A stretch of 64,000 nucleotides of DNA, from assembly GCF_042453785.1 (NCBI RefSeq), contig NC_091665.1, forward strand, positions 2,863,501-2,927,500. Direction: 5' to 3'. A program made the position numbers and the translations under genes. The stretch is from Malus domestica. Lineage: Eukaryota; Streptophyta; Magnoliopsida; Rosales; Rosaceae. The notes under the pieces are model-generated. The model did not search any database, was not told the origin of the DNA, and saw nothing but the letters and a program-made list of their open reading frames with translations. The stretch's first letter is position 1. Every line of letters starts with the position of its first letter. Shown here in pieces: positions 1-12,513 of the stretch.

Positions 1-1884
1 GACCCAAACCCATAAGATGACCTCAATCCGGATGACCGAGATGACACAGCGTCCATATCGATAGTTTTCCGACTCGTACTGTAACTAGGTTTAGGAGTTA
101 TTACTTTTCTTACTCTACAAGGCTTTATGCTGTATATATTTCTAATTAGGTTTAGGAGTTATTACTGTTCTTGCCCAACAAGGCATTGTGCAGTACATAT
201 TTGTACGCTCTATGGAGAAGAAACATATCAGAAATTCTCACAACCACCCAATTTAACACAAATTATACGCCAACATAGGGACCTTGAGCAATCAAATATT
301 GGGGGCCCAATATTATTTCACTTACTAATATTCATCTTTACTTTATTACAAGAGGTTTCAAGTTCTCATTGGGGCTGCTTTGTATTTTTGTTTTTGTTTT
401 TGTTTTGGGGCCTTTGGTTTTCATTGGGGCTAACGGTGAATCCACTGACCCGAGTGATGGAATGACGGGGTACACGGTGGCTGTGGCGGTGACGACTTGT
501 GTTAAAGGACTAAGTCTCATTGAGTCATCATGTACTTTGTTTGGGCTTCTTTGCCCTTTTGGCCTAATTGCAACTTGTTTTTATGTTTATCTCATGTAAC
601 ATCTTCTTTCTATCAATGAATTTTATGTTTGACAAAAAAAGAATTTCAAATCTCATAAATACATGTGTATATAGAGAGGGTTGCCCCTTAATTAAAGTTG
701 TAATCTTTGAATTAAACAACATATAACCTGAGCTGATATATATCCTTTCGTTTTCAGTTGAAAATCCAATCCAAGTGATATGATTATATTCAGTTTGGAA
801 ATATCATTATTGTAAGGTTACTGTCAATTGGTTCCAGGTGGAAATATGTACATATATAATTCAAAGATTTGAGCTAGGGTTCTGTTAACACCCAACAAAA
901 AAGCTAATTACTCCATCAAGTTGAAAGTTGAATATTATGTTTAGTTGTTATGTTTCAAAGACATTTTATATTTTTTTTACATCACTTTTTATATATATAT
1001 TTTTTAAAGTTCAAATTGGAGCAAAAGTGAACTTTCACGAAAATTTTCATTAAATGTTGGATTTTGAACACTAGTGGAATCCCCTCAACAATACACTGGT
1101 CAAGAACTTTTGCCTGTTATTTGCTACAAATGATTACATACAGTTCAGAACAATAATCTAGGAAGAAAATATTGATATAAAGATGCAAAGAATGCTAATT
1201 CTCTTGAAAGAAAAAAAAGGGAACCCCTTAATTATCATGTAGGACCATATATATTTCAGTATTGATGAGACTCAGACAAGGTTCAAATCATGGAGTATAG
1301 TTGCGTCTATGATATTAAATATGTTGAAGGCTACATTGCCCTAAAGGGGAAGGACTCTTGCATCACTGATTTTAAGGTGTAGCACAGTGTATCGTCGACA
1401 TCCAACCTGTATATATAGGATAGAGGATTAATGAATGAAACAAGCTTCATGGCCAATACAATTCCAATTTTTTATTTGTATAAACATTGCGTCGGCAATC
1501 GAAGTTATGGACGCAACTAGTTGTTATTAATAAGGTGAATCTTTGGTTGATCATTCATTTGAATATATAGCCGTTCTGTACGCAGTGCCCTACGAGATAG
1601 GTAAGTACTGCATGAAAGTTTCAAACATGGACGTCAAATACATTTTTTCTATTTTTTGGCAAACTTATGTCATACAATATGCTGTTTCTTCAACTAGCAC
1701 CACCACATGGCGCAGTTAGTTTGTCATGTTTACGTAGCTTTGCTTTCTGTTCAAATGGCAGGTAATAAAGGATAAAATAATGTGAACCTCATGCTCTTGT
1801 ACATCCCCCCTTATGTATAACCGGGTTGAGAAATACTCAGAACTCGGAACCTTTCAACATGTGTGTAGAGGAACCTTTCAACAT

Positions 1885-1904
1885 ATGTGTGTGTGTGTGT
1901 GTGT
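1885..1904. repeat. (TG)10 microsatellite
   Basis: An uninterrupted TG dinucleotide run. It follows an imperfect tandem copy of a segment beginning GAACCTTTCAACAT. Likely length-polymorphic. Confidence 0.9.
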
Positions 1905-2221
1905 TACAAAGGTTATTTCAGTTTCCTTCATCACATATATGCTTTTGATTGGTATCGTTTAGTTGCTATATATCGTGCAAGAGCATGCATAACATGTTTA
2001 TCATAATTCACCAAATCCCCACTATGTATGTATGTAGTAAGTAAAGCTGACACTTTAGTGAAGCATTTTCTTATAGATATGAGTTCTACTGTTATATGTT
2101 AGACCTACATGTATGTATTAAAAATTGTGCAAGTTTTGGTGTAACATTAATGGCCCTGTTGTAATGAAGGCGAATTCAAAGATGAGTAGGAGCTCCTACT
2201 CAGAATTTTTAGTGTTTTAAT

Positions 2222-2488
2222 CACAGAATTTTGTGTTTATGATTAAAACCGTTCATATTATAAATCACATTTTAAAGATCATATCTGCAAAAAATAAATT
2301 AAAACTAAGGTTGTCTAGTCAATATATTGTAGCAAATAGACGGTTCGTAATGCTTTTACCAATACCGTTCATTTGTTTTTAAACAATTTGATGACTAAAC
2401 AACCTTAGTTTTAATTGATTTTTTGCAGATATGATCTTTAGGGTGATTTATAATATAAATGTTCTGATTATAAACACGAATGTTCTGT
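2222..2488. mobile_element. MITE-like inverted-repeat element
   Basis: Two arms of about 100 bp (roughly 2222-2322 and 2388-2488) are imperfect reverse complements, both containing AAGATCATATCTGCAAAAAA-type and AACTAAGGTTGT-type segments. They flank a spacer of about 65 bp. There is no coding capacity. The structure fits a non-autonomous DNA transposon or a foldback locus. I could not fix the exact termini or a target-site duplication, so the superfamily is open. Confidence 0.7.
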
Positions 2489-3447
2489 AAATTGACAATG
2501 AACAATTTTGAGAAATTTTAAGTAGGAAAAACAAAAGGGAAGGGAATAAAGATTGAGACAGATATAGGAGGTGCAGTACAGACACAATTCACAAACCTTG
2601 TTTTTTAATTTGTATGAATATAGACATATATAAGATACACGACGGAATTTGACGGATGACAGCTGACATTTAAGCATAATTTTCCTTTCACATCACTAAC
2701 AACAGATTACATAACTTTTTTTTGTAAAAAGGAATCAACTAGTGGTTTGACCACGACAATTCACTATTTTGGAAGTTTAGAAGGCGAACAGATTACGTAA
2801 CTGAATTTGGTTAAACATGATGATCACCACCGAAACAACAATGTATACCTCATTTACTATTGGTCTAGTGTATGTTAATCTCTCCCTCTCTCTAAAGAGA
2901 ATAATGATTGGTCCAACATAAACCCACCACAAGCCTTGTGGCCCAAGGGCTCAATAACATATTCCAGCCCACAAAGTCCTGCCTCCTTCTTGAAGCCCCA
3001 GCAAGTTTTTTGGTTTTTTTAATTTTTTAATTTTTTATTATAACAAATGATAGTATTTACTAGAGGAGTTCACTAAGCCTTATAACGAGTTTGCCATAAT
3101 ATTATGGTTCAATTTTGTGTTTGGGGAGAATTCTCATTTATAAGTGAAGAACAATACCACTAAACCGTAGTATTAAGTGGCTGTAAGTTTTTTAATTTTA
3201 AGAAGAAAAAAAAATTGATAGAGAGGATTGGAAATGCAATTCATATTTGCATTAAGTTACGATTGAGTGAGAGATTTTTAAGTTTTATGGGGTTTTGTTT
3301 TAATATAAAAAATTCGTAGTGAACAATTAAATTATTTGTAAAGTTTAAATAACAAGTGAGAGATTACCTAAAAAATCCCTCTTCGGCGGATGACGGCGGA
3401 GAAAAGAGAACCAATCTCCGTCCAAATTGCGTATCGTTTAAATTCCA

Positions 3448-5157
3448 GTGGGAAAGTGGAAACTACAAACAAAACACTTCGAATCACAAACTATGTCACA
3501 AATCCCACATGGAAATCCCCACTGCCCTCTTCAAAACAACCAAAACCAAATCCCCTCAAATCCAAAGTTCCTCAAACAAATCCATGATTTCTGCACAACA
3601 ACGGAAAAACCAAATCCTGCAAATTGGTCTTACATTATAAGGAATCACCTCTCTCAAGGATCACCCGCAAAAGCGCTTCTTGTGTACACCCGAATTCGGC
3701 GTCAAGGAATCTACATTTTAGGCCTTCTTCCTTTGATTCTCAAGGCCTGTGCTTCTCTTTCGTGCGTAAATCGTGGGAAGGCATTGCACGCCGAGTCTAT
3801 CAAGTCTGGTATGAATTCTGATGTCTTGGTTGGCACGTCATTGGTTGACATGTATGCGAAATGCGGGCAAGTTTTTGAGTCCCGGAAAGTGTTTGATTAT
3901 ATGCCTGAGAGAAATCTGGTCACATGGAATGCGATGATAGGTGGGTACTTGAGAAGTGGGGATAAAATATCTGCATTGTTTTTGTTTGAGAAGATGTCTA
4001 TGCGGACATCTGTGACTTGGGTTGAGATGATCGACGGGTTTGCGAGGAGTGGAGACACTGTTAGTGCTAGGCGGTTCTTTGATCAGGTTCCGCAGGAGTT
4101 GAAGAATGTTGTTGTGTGGACTGTAATGGTTGATGGGTATTCTAGCAATGGGCAGATGGAGGCGGCAAGGGAAGTTTTTGGGGCAATGCCGCAGCGTAAT
4201 TTCTTTGTGTGGTCATCGATGATTTCTGGGTATTGCAAGAAAGGTGATGTTAAGGAAGCCAAGTTCATCTTTGACAGAATCCCAGTCCGGAACTTGGTGA
4301 ACTGGAATTCGATGATATCTGGCTATGCGCAAAATGGATTTTGTGAAGAAGCTTTGAACTCATTTCACAAAATGCAAGCCGAAGGCTTTGAGCCAGATGA
4401 ATTTACTTTTGTGAGTGTTTTATCTGCCTGTGCTCAGTCTGGGCTGTTGGACATTGGCAAGGATATACATAGTATGTTAGGCCATAGAAGGATAAAGCTT
4501 AGTCAGATTGTTCTGAATGCACTTGTAGACATGTACGCAAAATGTGGCGATTTGATGAATGCTAGGTTGATCTTTGAGGGGATGACTGAGAGGAACACTG
4601 TGTGTTGGAATGCTATGATTTCGGGACTGGCCATTCACGGACAGTGCAAAGAGGCTCTTGAATTATTTGGAAGAATGGAAGATTCAAATGAAAGGCCTGA
4701 TGATATAACCTTTATTTCTGTTCTGTTGGCTTGTGCACACGGGGGTTTTGTGGATGAAGGCATACAAATTTTCTCCAAGATGGAGGACTATGGTTTGGTA
4801 GCGGGGATTAAGCATTTTGGATGCGTGGTTGACCTTTATGGACGGGCAGGAAGATTAAGAGAGGCTTATGCTTTAATCAAGAGAATGCCAATCAAACCAA
4901 ACGACATGGTTTGGGGGGCTATGCTTGGAGCATGCCGGATTTATATGGATATGGAGATGACGGAAAAGGTAGTGAAGGATATTAGCACCCTCAATTCAAA
5001 CGTTGGGTCAGGTGATAATTCACATTATGTGCTTCTGTCAAATATATATGCTGCCTGTGATAGATGGGAGAAAGCTGAACGGACGAGGATTGACATGATA
5101 AGTGAAGGCTTTGAAAAGACACCGGCTCGCAGTTCATTTGTGCCCAGTGGCACATAA
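3448..5157 (+). CDS. Pentatricopeptide repeat protein, PLS class with E domain
   Basis: Intronless ORF of 569 residues made mostly of 31-36-residue PPR units, recognisable by repeated VTWNAMIGGY-like, LVDMYAKCG and ALxLFxxM motifs from about residue 85. An E-type tail follows (near 440-569, with MVWGAMLGACR and HYVLLSNIYAA). There is no DYW domain. Plant PLS-class proteins act in mitochondria or chloroplasts as sequence-specific RNA binders, often giving site specificity to C-to-U editing; the E-only type needs a DYW partner in trans. It resembles the Arabidopsis At3g21470 type from memory. The N-terminus is polar and low in acidic residues, compatible with an organelle transit peptide. Two starts are possible: 3448, or the Met codon at 3493. 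The RNA target cannot be read from the sequence. No frameshift or stop is seen. Confidence 0.93.
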   Translation: MGKWKLQTKHFESQTMSQIPHGNPHCPLQNNQNQIPSNPKFLKQIHDFCTTTEKPNPANWSYIIRNHLSQGSPAKALLVYTRIRRQGIYILGLLPLILKACASLSCVNRGKALHAESIKSGMNSDVLVGTSLVDMYAKCGQVFESRKVFDYMPERNLVTWNAMIGGYLRSGDKISALFLFEKMSMRTSVTWVEMIDGFARSGDTVSARRFFDQVPQELKNVVVWTVMVDGYSSNGQMEAAREVFGAMPQRNFFVWSSMISGYCKKGDVKEAKFIFDRIPVRNLVNWNSMISGYAQNGFCEEALNSFHKMQAEGFEPDEFTFVSVLSACAQSGLLDIGKDIHSMLGHRRIKLSQIVLNALVDMYAKCGDLMNARLIFEGMTERNTVCWNAMISGLAIHGQCKEALELFGRMEDSNERPDDITFISVLLACAHGGFVDEGIQIFSKMEDYGLVAGIKHFGCVVDLYGRAGRLREAYALIKRMPIKPNDMVWGAMLGACRIYMDMEMTEKVVKDISTLNSNVGSGDNSHYVLLSNIYAACDRWEKAERTRIDMISEGFEKTPARSSFVPSGT

Positions 5158-5683
5158 CGTGTATATGGTACTTCTAGGTAAACCATTGCTCTGTGAAAGA
5201 GCAGCAGCTTAAGACATGGTGGTAGCTTCCGCCTTAGTTACTGCATGCCAACATAGTGTTTGAAAGGAAGCTTAGTTCTGGCGATCCCGCAGATGATTTC
5301 TTTCAACGAATTCAAACACCTTTTTTCAAACAACCTTATAATGAGCAAAGAATTGATTGGGAGCAAAATGTCAGGCTTATCCGTAAAATCAGAGGAGTAT
5401 TTACGTCTGAACATGAAATCACAGCAATGGATAACGGAAATGGTTGGTTTAGGCATTGAATAAAACTGGAGTGGCAGCTTGTATCTACTTCTGAACATGA
5501 AATCAGAGCAATGGATCTTCAAAGAGATTTTAGCAACAATGTATTCTGCACATTCAACACAATTTTGCCAATTGTCGTAACAAAGAACTCATCTATACTG
5601 CACAGACTTTCCTTCTTTTTCCCCTTACGAAAATCAAAATGAAGGATTTTATCTTTATGCTACCTCAGATTACAAAAAATCAC
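5158..5683. other. PPR 3' flank with a small tandem duplication
   Basis: No gene. A 27-base segment beginning TCTGAACATGAAATCA occurs near 5407 and again near 5490, one base different. The two genes on either side converge here, so this interval should hold both 3' untranslated regions. Confidence 0.55.
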
Positions 5684-7488
5684 TTAGACGACACGGAAGG
5701 AGTCGGCTATTTTCTTCAAGTCCTTGTAATGCCTCTTCCATTGAAGACCTACAAAATCCAAAGCAAGTATGCATTTATTATGTCTTCAGGTATGGCTATT
5801 GAATCATTTTTTTTTTTCATAATAAGAAGCATGTCAAAGTAGAAAAAGTATCCGTACCACTTCCAGTTACGCTAAACAAGTACAGGCGGTTCCCAGCTGC
5901 AGTTGCTGTTATCAGAGCATGAGGTGGCTCCAACTCATACTGGTAATATGTTCTTCCAGAGTCTTGTACAACAGTTATGCTCATAACCTTTCCTTCAACA
6001 TTTTCGCCAATAACTTCGGGTCCAAATGCATTTATTACCGTCTCTGGACGTCCAATTTTCTCAATTGTGGCATCTCCATCTAAATCTGTGAGTCACAACA
6101 CGAGTTTAAATTTCATGTTAAAGATTGACCCAGCTAATATAACTGCACTGGCATCTGAGTTTTTCTGTCATGTTGCAGAAATAAAAGGAAAAATCTTGAT
6201 TTATATCAAGACTCACTATCTGCAAATCTCAGAACAGGAGCGACAATGACAGAAATGCGTCCCTCCTTTGGGCTACCAAATCTCAAATCGATCTCTGTAC
6301 CGCCTAGATCCGCTATTGATACTGGAACCTGTTGCATGGAAAAGAAGACAAATATGCAAAATTGAGGCAGTTCTCAGCAGAAGGTAAAACATGATTTCTT
6401 GGAGGAGAAGATGCAAGAAAGGATAACTCAATTTTAAATCTTTCATGTTCTTTAGCAACACCAATATCATGTACAACACAAGCTCTTGGCTTTAACAGAT
6501 TTGATTATTACCTCTTCCCAATCTTGAGGAACTGAAAAGCGATAAGGGATGATAGGGCTCCAACCAACGCCATGCCCTCCGGACTTCTCATCTGGTCTTT
6601 GGTATGTCCTCCAACCTGTCTAAGCATATACTTACCAGTGAATGAGACCATTTACATATAATCAAAGGCAGATAAAAGCAATTTTTGTCTTGAAATACCA
6701 ATTCCTTTGGCCTTGTGAACTTTTAATTTTCAAAAGGGACAGTCTATGCATAACATATGGATAATGGATTATGCTCAAATGTATGCAAATATTCATAGTA
6801 TTTGTGAAACATGAAATATGGTCCAAATACTGTCTGGATAACACGATATAATTTTTTTTTTAATCAAAAGCAGCAGAGGATAACACAATATCTCATAGTA
6901 CAACTAAAATGTGTAGATTTTGAAAGAGAATATTTACAATAGGTAAATGATTTCCGCACTCTTTTTCTCCTTCTGCACACCCTATTTATTTTTGTCCTTG
7001 ATTCTCTTTTAGTTCATTCAATCCGAAGGCTAGAAATAAACAGGAGCGTGCTGAAATCAGTTTTCTACATTATATATAGTTTTTCCTTATTTCTCTTAAC
7101 TATTGTTTGTTGCTAACTTGCTACGAGCAGTGTAAGATGAAGGATACCAACCTTGTTCATCCGGTTCGGACAGACCGGGAATCCGGCCGGCTAGAAGACC
7201 TTGTTTCACCACTGCCAATACCTCTCTCGGAAAACCCAACACTTGAGAAGAAAACAAAGAAGCTCCTGCAGAAAGCAACACTGATCGTCTCTTCAAAATC
7301 CCGGAGAAATTCTCAGCTTCTCCATCAACCAAGCCACTCTCTGTCGAACTTGAGCCAACTTTTGTCCTGCAATTTCCATGCTCCAATGAAGACTGAACAA
7401 CCAAATTGTGGGAAGGAATTGCTTGCCGCTGATGAGTCCAGGAGAAGCTCCAACCGGTAAGTGAGGCTGTTCTCATTTCCTCCACCAC
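5684..7488 (-). CDS. PPD4: PsbP domain-containing thylakoid lumen protein (PPD4-like), 5 exons
   Basis: Exons on the minus strand are 7152-7488, 6512-6615, 6217-6328, 5858-6085 and 5684-5748. They total 846 nt and encode 281 residues, with GT..AG at every junction and frame kept. The N-terminus is a chloroplast transit peptide followed by a twin-arginine lumen signal (KRRSVLLSAGASLFSS, near residue 68), so import through the thylakoid Tat route is expected. The mature part is one PsbP/Mog1-like domain with GGHGVGWSPIIPY, VPVSIADLGGTEIDLRF, FGPEVIGENVEGKV, YYQYELEPPHALITA and a C-terminal WKRHYKDLKKIADSFRVV. PsbP-domain proteins are soluble lumen proteins; some assist photosystem assembly, and the exact role of PPD4 is not well defined. 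The assignment to PPD4 rather than another PPD is from memory. Met5 is an alternative start. No defects seen. Confidence 0.88.
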
Positions 7489-8301
7489 TTTTGAAGCACA
7501 AGACGAGTGAGAATTTCAGACTCCCCTTAAAAGTTTTCTGGAAAGACCAATACAAAGTGTTTTGATTAACAAACTCTGTGCATCTGGCAAGCGAATGCTG
7601 TACAAGTTGAGGTTCTCGGTCCTTCTGGGATTTTGAGTATTTTGTGGTGCACAAATCCTGGACTTTTCCCTAATCGTTTTCGGACTGACACGTGGCATTT
7701 TATCACTTGTGATCAATAAATCAAATCTCTTTGGCGCTGGCTTACCTTTTAGTTCTGAGTGTCCTTTTTACGGTCCGTTCTATTTTTAGGGAAGCGGAAT
7801 TCAAAAATAGAATCTCAAGTGCAAAATAAACGTTCTTAACCAAGAAGCTGTGGACGCGAGCAGACAAAAAACAAATACCCACGAAGCAGAATCAACTCAT
7901 TGGCAAATTGCCAACATAGAGTTTGAATCCCCAATTCATAGTTTAAATGAATTTAATATAGACTATCGTTTGATAAAAAAAAATCCCAAGACAAATTAAG
8001 TAATTAACTGTGTATGGCAAGCAAAAATGCATTATCAAAATCAAAATGGCCAATGGATCCACCCTCATAATTTACAATTAATTCTATGAGTGCACATGGA
8101 TCCACCCTCATATTAACTTACAATTAATTCTATGAGTGCACATGGTCCCAGAGAGGTAAGATTTTTCTCACTAAGCTGAAAAAAAATGTCAATACACAAT
8201 ATACAACAAAAACTTTAGATATGAAAAAATAATGAACATATGAACTTCAGAAAGACACAGAAACTATACAAAGAAGCTATGTAGATGATTCCATGCCATA
8301 A
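7489..8301. other. Intergenic region between PPD4-like and GT47 genes
   Basis: No gene. It holds the 5' leader and promoter of the PPD4-like gene and the 3' untranslated region of the GT47 gene. A directly repeated segment of about 45 bp (8053-8145), each copy containing GGATCCACCCTCATA and ACAATTAATTCTATGAGTGC, lies about 160 bases past the GT47 stop codon. Confidence 0.6.
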
Positions 8302-11300
8302 TCAAGGCAAAGGCATTGGCAATCTCCACTCCGAAAATTCTACCAAGTTTCTATTTACAACAGATCCATTGTGCAACCAGAATGTTTCCGTAGACTGGTG
8401 AAACAGTCTTACTTTCCTCTGAAGCTCCCAAAGAATCGCATGCATTGCCGAACATGAACCTGATTCTGAAGCATAGACCCATAAACATCGTACTTGTCTG
8501 CCCCGGCTTATCATCCCTTCTATATATTCATCTGCACAAGAGAAACAACAATGAACCTAAACATTTAAAAAAAAAAAAAAAGGACAGAAGTTTTAGCTAT
8601 GGTATGCTGAAACAAACATTAACCAGAGCAACAAGTGAACTGAGTGCTGCATTTGACCTGGTATTGACTCTAGGTACTGCAAAAGCTCGGGACCTATTCG
8701 AGTGGATGGCCATTTAATTGATATCTGGGTGTAGTCAACAACATTTTGGAAAGGCAGTTCTACTTGATCTGATAATATCACAGGTACACACTCCTGTTGC
8801 AGCAAGAGAAGCATCATTTCTACAAGACTATTATCTTATATGTTTAGGTCTAGAGAGATAAAGGGAAGTGGGAGCAGGGAGAGAGAGAGAGAGAGAGAAA
8901 GACAAACAGACCACAAAGAAAGCCTCATAAAATCGAAGAGTCCAGGATGACTCCCCACGTGGAGCAAGGCAGAACTTGGCGTCGCGCAGGTGTTCAAAAT
9001 AATCTATTCTTCCAAATTTTTCAGGACCACTGAACTTCAACTCTGGACATTCCAACTGTTTATAATATCAACAGGCATATTTTGAATCTCTCTCCTTAAT
9101 AAATGAGCAGAAGAATTAAAGTAATTACTAACATCAATTAAGACATTCACCTCTCCCAGACCCTGCGTAAAGCGGGAGCCTTGTGCACTGGGTACGACTA
9201 ACATCAATTAAGGAATATCATGTAAATGAGACAAGATGACAAATGATATGGCCATGCTAACCAGTCATTTGAATCCAAAAAAAAAACACAAATTCCACCA
9301 AAACAAACAAAATAAATGCATAAACTAAAGGAGAAGGTCTAGGTCTTCAACGTAACTAAAGTCTTCGAGACTCAATTACAGCTCAAAGCCAATGTCCATA
9401 GTCAAATGTTCAGTTCGAAGATTAAAATCCAAGAACTAACAGAACTGAAGGTTGGTGAAACATGAAGTTGGTACCTTTTTTGTGCCTGTGCAATTTCTTC
9501 AATCCACCATAAAAACATTTCAAAGATTATATAGAAACTATTTGTATTTAGTCACAAGTTCCAACTACTTATGTGCATCCATAATGCTTAAGTAAACGCA
9601 CCAAATGTGCTTTCATTTGCTTAGTTCCACAAACTTTACAAGTGGATTCCCATTTAACAGAATCTGGAGGGTAAATAGAATTCTAGAAATAATCAAACTT
9701 CATATGTGAAATCAACACCACATCAAAGTTGGACGAACGTCACATGCATAAAATTCCACAATTCAAAACACACCTTATCTGGAAATTTCCTTGAAAGCTC
9801 TATCAACTTAAGACGGCCAACCTTTCCTTGTGCACGGCCTAAATAGTTTGCTAGATACTTCCGCTTTGGTATAGGCAAAGGGTGGACCAAGGTGGCCCCA
9901 TTTGTAGTCATACCGTCCTCAACATTCCCAGGAATTATGATATCTTTCCACGTATTAAAGGCACTTGTATCTTTCTTATCAGTCCGATCGCCCTGCACTA
10001 ACATACATATATTAACTATCTTTAATGCAATTGAACAAATTAGGACCAGTGTAGCAATGCCATTACCAAACTGCTTGAAATGTGGAAACGAAAAAAAGAG
10101 TGACAATGAGACAAGCCGAACTTTCTTTTCTTAATGATAACTTATTGCAGGTGCACTCTTCTAACATAAATAAAATAGTATGTGTGTGTGTGTGTATGAA
10201 ATAACACCACCTATTAAATCTCTCAACTTACTAAATCCCTCTGGACTTTAATTGGAAATAGCGACATAGATTTTGACATTCCATACACATCTAGCACTAA
10301 ACCTTTTTCTGCTAATAGAAAAAGAGTCGTCACCAGTAGGACTTGCAAATCTTTGACATCCCAAAAATTGGTAGAAAATTGAGATGGTAGTGTATATACA
10401 TTCCCCTGAGCTGAAATGATCTAGAATAACTATTTCATCAACAATCTCAATATTTTTTTTATCATTCTACTAAACCACTATCATTTGGGATTTTTAATTC
10501 TAATTTTGTGCAACAGAACAATTTATTCATACAAGATAATGTTTAAAATCAAATCTTGTTAATACAAAAAGGCAAGTGGTTTGATAATCATGTGCACCAC
10601 AGAGGTTTGAGACTAACTTGAATATTAACCTTAAATCCAAACCACAAGAAAGTTAAACCTAGATTTTTCATGCAAGATTTATCACATACAGAACCAGAAC
10701 CACTCTGTGCCTCTGACCTGTACAGATTCCTAACAGGGAGAATGATAATATCACCACTGTTTTAGGCCAAATTGATTGATACCAAATACTTGTGTCCTTA
10801 ATGATAATTTTAGCCAATCATTAACACTACAAAACTTGTAGAATAGTTTAAGCATAAAAGCTAAGCTGGAATAGGGAAATACCTCAGGGGTGAGAATAAT
10901 GGAACGATTTATATATGTTGCCCAGGATCTAAATAAGTGAGCTCCAGCACCACTGCAGTTGAGAAAAAGCAAGAAGTAAGCATCATTGACTGAACAACTT
11001 GACAAAGTTTGATATAATTTTTTTCAGCCGAACAAAATTTTCATACGTAGTAACTTTTGACAAGCCCATCACATTGATATGATGGAGTTCACACAATTTT
11101 CTCAGCATTAAATATAAGAAAATATAATAAATTATCACACTTTCCATGGCATCTTGATGCAACTGAAAGTCTAAAATCATCATTTCCATAAACATGACAA
11201 CAAAAATATAATGTTTAAAATCCGATTTCTTCCTTCTATCCTATGTCAGATAGAAGGATCTGCCGGATATAAGCGTTTTACATTCAAAATCCCACACAAA

Positions 11301-12513
11301 TAGGTAAAGACAAGAAACTGCTCAGTTAATTCAATTTACAGACAGAGCTAAAAATCCAAATTAGTTATTTCTTTTTACCCTTCTTACAACATGTGTGCTC
11401 AACAATCAACATTATGTCCCAAATTTTTTTCTGATAGAGATATACAACAGAAAAACAACTACTTATCCACCATATGAAACAGTTTAGGTTGGAACAAGTC
11501 ATAAATCAGGCCGAAACAAGAAAATGCATTGATGACCATCATGAAACAACCGTACCTTGAAAAAACAAATATGTGGTCACGGCCACCAGATCGCCTGAAA
11601 TATGGCATTTGACTTAACACCTGCAAGGAAAAATTTGACCAAAATGAGCATAACATAACAGGAGCTTAAATGTATCCCCATCAAATACAGAGAACATCAC
11701 CGAGCTCAAGCAACGATAAGAAGAGGTTAAACACATAGGCTTAAAGTTCCTCAAGGAAATGAAAAAGAATTTACCTTCACATATGTCTGGTTAATCTCCT
11801 TATCATTAAGACCCCCCATCATCCGAACGCATTTAGTATACGTAGGCACAAAAAATAGGTCTGCTTCCTCTTTCTTCCTTGTCCGAAACCTCGAATTTAG
11901 CAGTAGCCTGTGTATTTTAACCTACATCTCATAACCTTGCAATAAGAATTTCAAAACACTTCCTTTTTTCCTTCAGCAATTAGCAAGTTTTTTTAGTTAA
12001 TTAAAAACAAATTAAACTACCGATAATTCTACAAAATTAGTTTCTTAGAAATTAAAGTTCATCAAACGACCAAAAAAATTGAAGAAATTAAAATTTCAAG
12101 CAAAGCAAAAAACTTTGGGAAATAGAGAATGACATTACCTGAGTGCCCCATTGGCCTTTCAAGCAAGCGTTGGAGTCGATGACACCATCGCGACCGCGCA
12201 TCAATGCCTTGAGGCCATCGATCTCGCTGTCATCGTAGACGTAGATTTTGAGGTCGAGTAGGGGGCCGTACCCTCGGTGCGGCCACAAGAGATCTCGACC
12301 GCCGGTGACTTGGACGGAGCTCCGTGAATTGGGGAAGATATCGACGGCGGCGAAGTGAGAGGCGCAGGGGCGGAAGGAGCGGTCTAAGAGGCTAGTCAAG
12401 AAGAAGGAGGCGGCGACCAAGAGGAGGGCTCCGATCTGGTGCGTGCGGGTGCACAGAGGATGCTGGTGGTGCTGCGTGCTGAATGGTCGAGCTTTGTTGT
12501 TTACGCTTCCCAT
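8302..12513 (-). CDS. GT47 exostosin-like glycosyltransferase, 8 exons
   Basis: Minus-strand exons are 12139-12513, 11775-11921, 11556-11620, 10883-10952, 9774-9992, 8912-9055, 8658-8793 and 8302-8531. The sum is 1386 nt, 461 residues, with in-frame GT..AG junctions. Near residues 23-41 is one membrane segment (IGALLLVAASFFLTSLL), giving a type II Golgi topology. The catalytic region has the GT47 signatures LKIYVYD, ADLFFVPTYTKCVR, GGRDHIFVFSS, TPEGDRTDKKD, WKDIIIPGNV, RKYLANYLGR, the sugar-nucleotide-binding-like FCLAPRGESSWTLRFYEAF and CVPVILSD. Plant GT47 proteins build xylan, xyloglucan, pectin and arabinan; the donor cannot be told from sequence. From memory it is closest to the At5g16890 / rice Os03g0107900 type. 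I chose the Met codon at 12511-12513; an in-frame Met 46 codons upstream would add a basic extension without an obvious role. A (GA)n tract lies in the intron near 8881. Confidence 0.88.
9085..9475. repeat. Intronic segment with a second copy at 16738-17060
   Basis: This part of a GT47 intron shares an extended segment with 16738-17060. Both contain CTCCTTAATAA near the start, then AGTAATTA, GCATGCTAA/CCATGCTAA, ATTTGAATCCA-like, and CTCAAAGCCAATG followed by CATAGTCAAATG and TCAGTTCGAA. Order and orientation are the same. It may be a dispersed non-coding repeat, or an intron fragment copied about 7.5 kb downstream. Confidence 0.75.
10182..10195. repeat. (TG)n microsatellite in GT47 intron
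   Basis: A short run of TG dinucleotides in the GT47 intron between the exons at 9774-9992 and 10883-10952, preceded by AAATAGTATG. Confidence 0.8.

Larger units (their letters stand above)
1..3447. other. Intergenic region upstream of the PPR gene
   Basis: No gene is supported here. The longest ORFs (about 127-600) are low-complexity, driven by T/G-rich tracts, and show no recognisable domain. The stretch is AT-rich with homopolymer runs, a (TG)n microsatellite, a 20-bp palindrome and a MITE-like inverted repeat, listed separately. The last 500 bases should hold the promoter and 5' leader of the PPR gene, but I see no convincing TATA box. Confidence 0.6.

Noticed and set aside
127..599. Overlapping ORFs on both strands
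   Set aside because: Low-complexity, Phe/Leu-rich frames over T/G tracts; no domain, start context or splice pattern supports a gene.
5977..6249. Plus-strand 90-codon ORF
   Set aside because: Shadow of PPD4-like exon 4 on the other strand.
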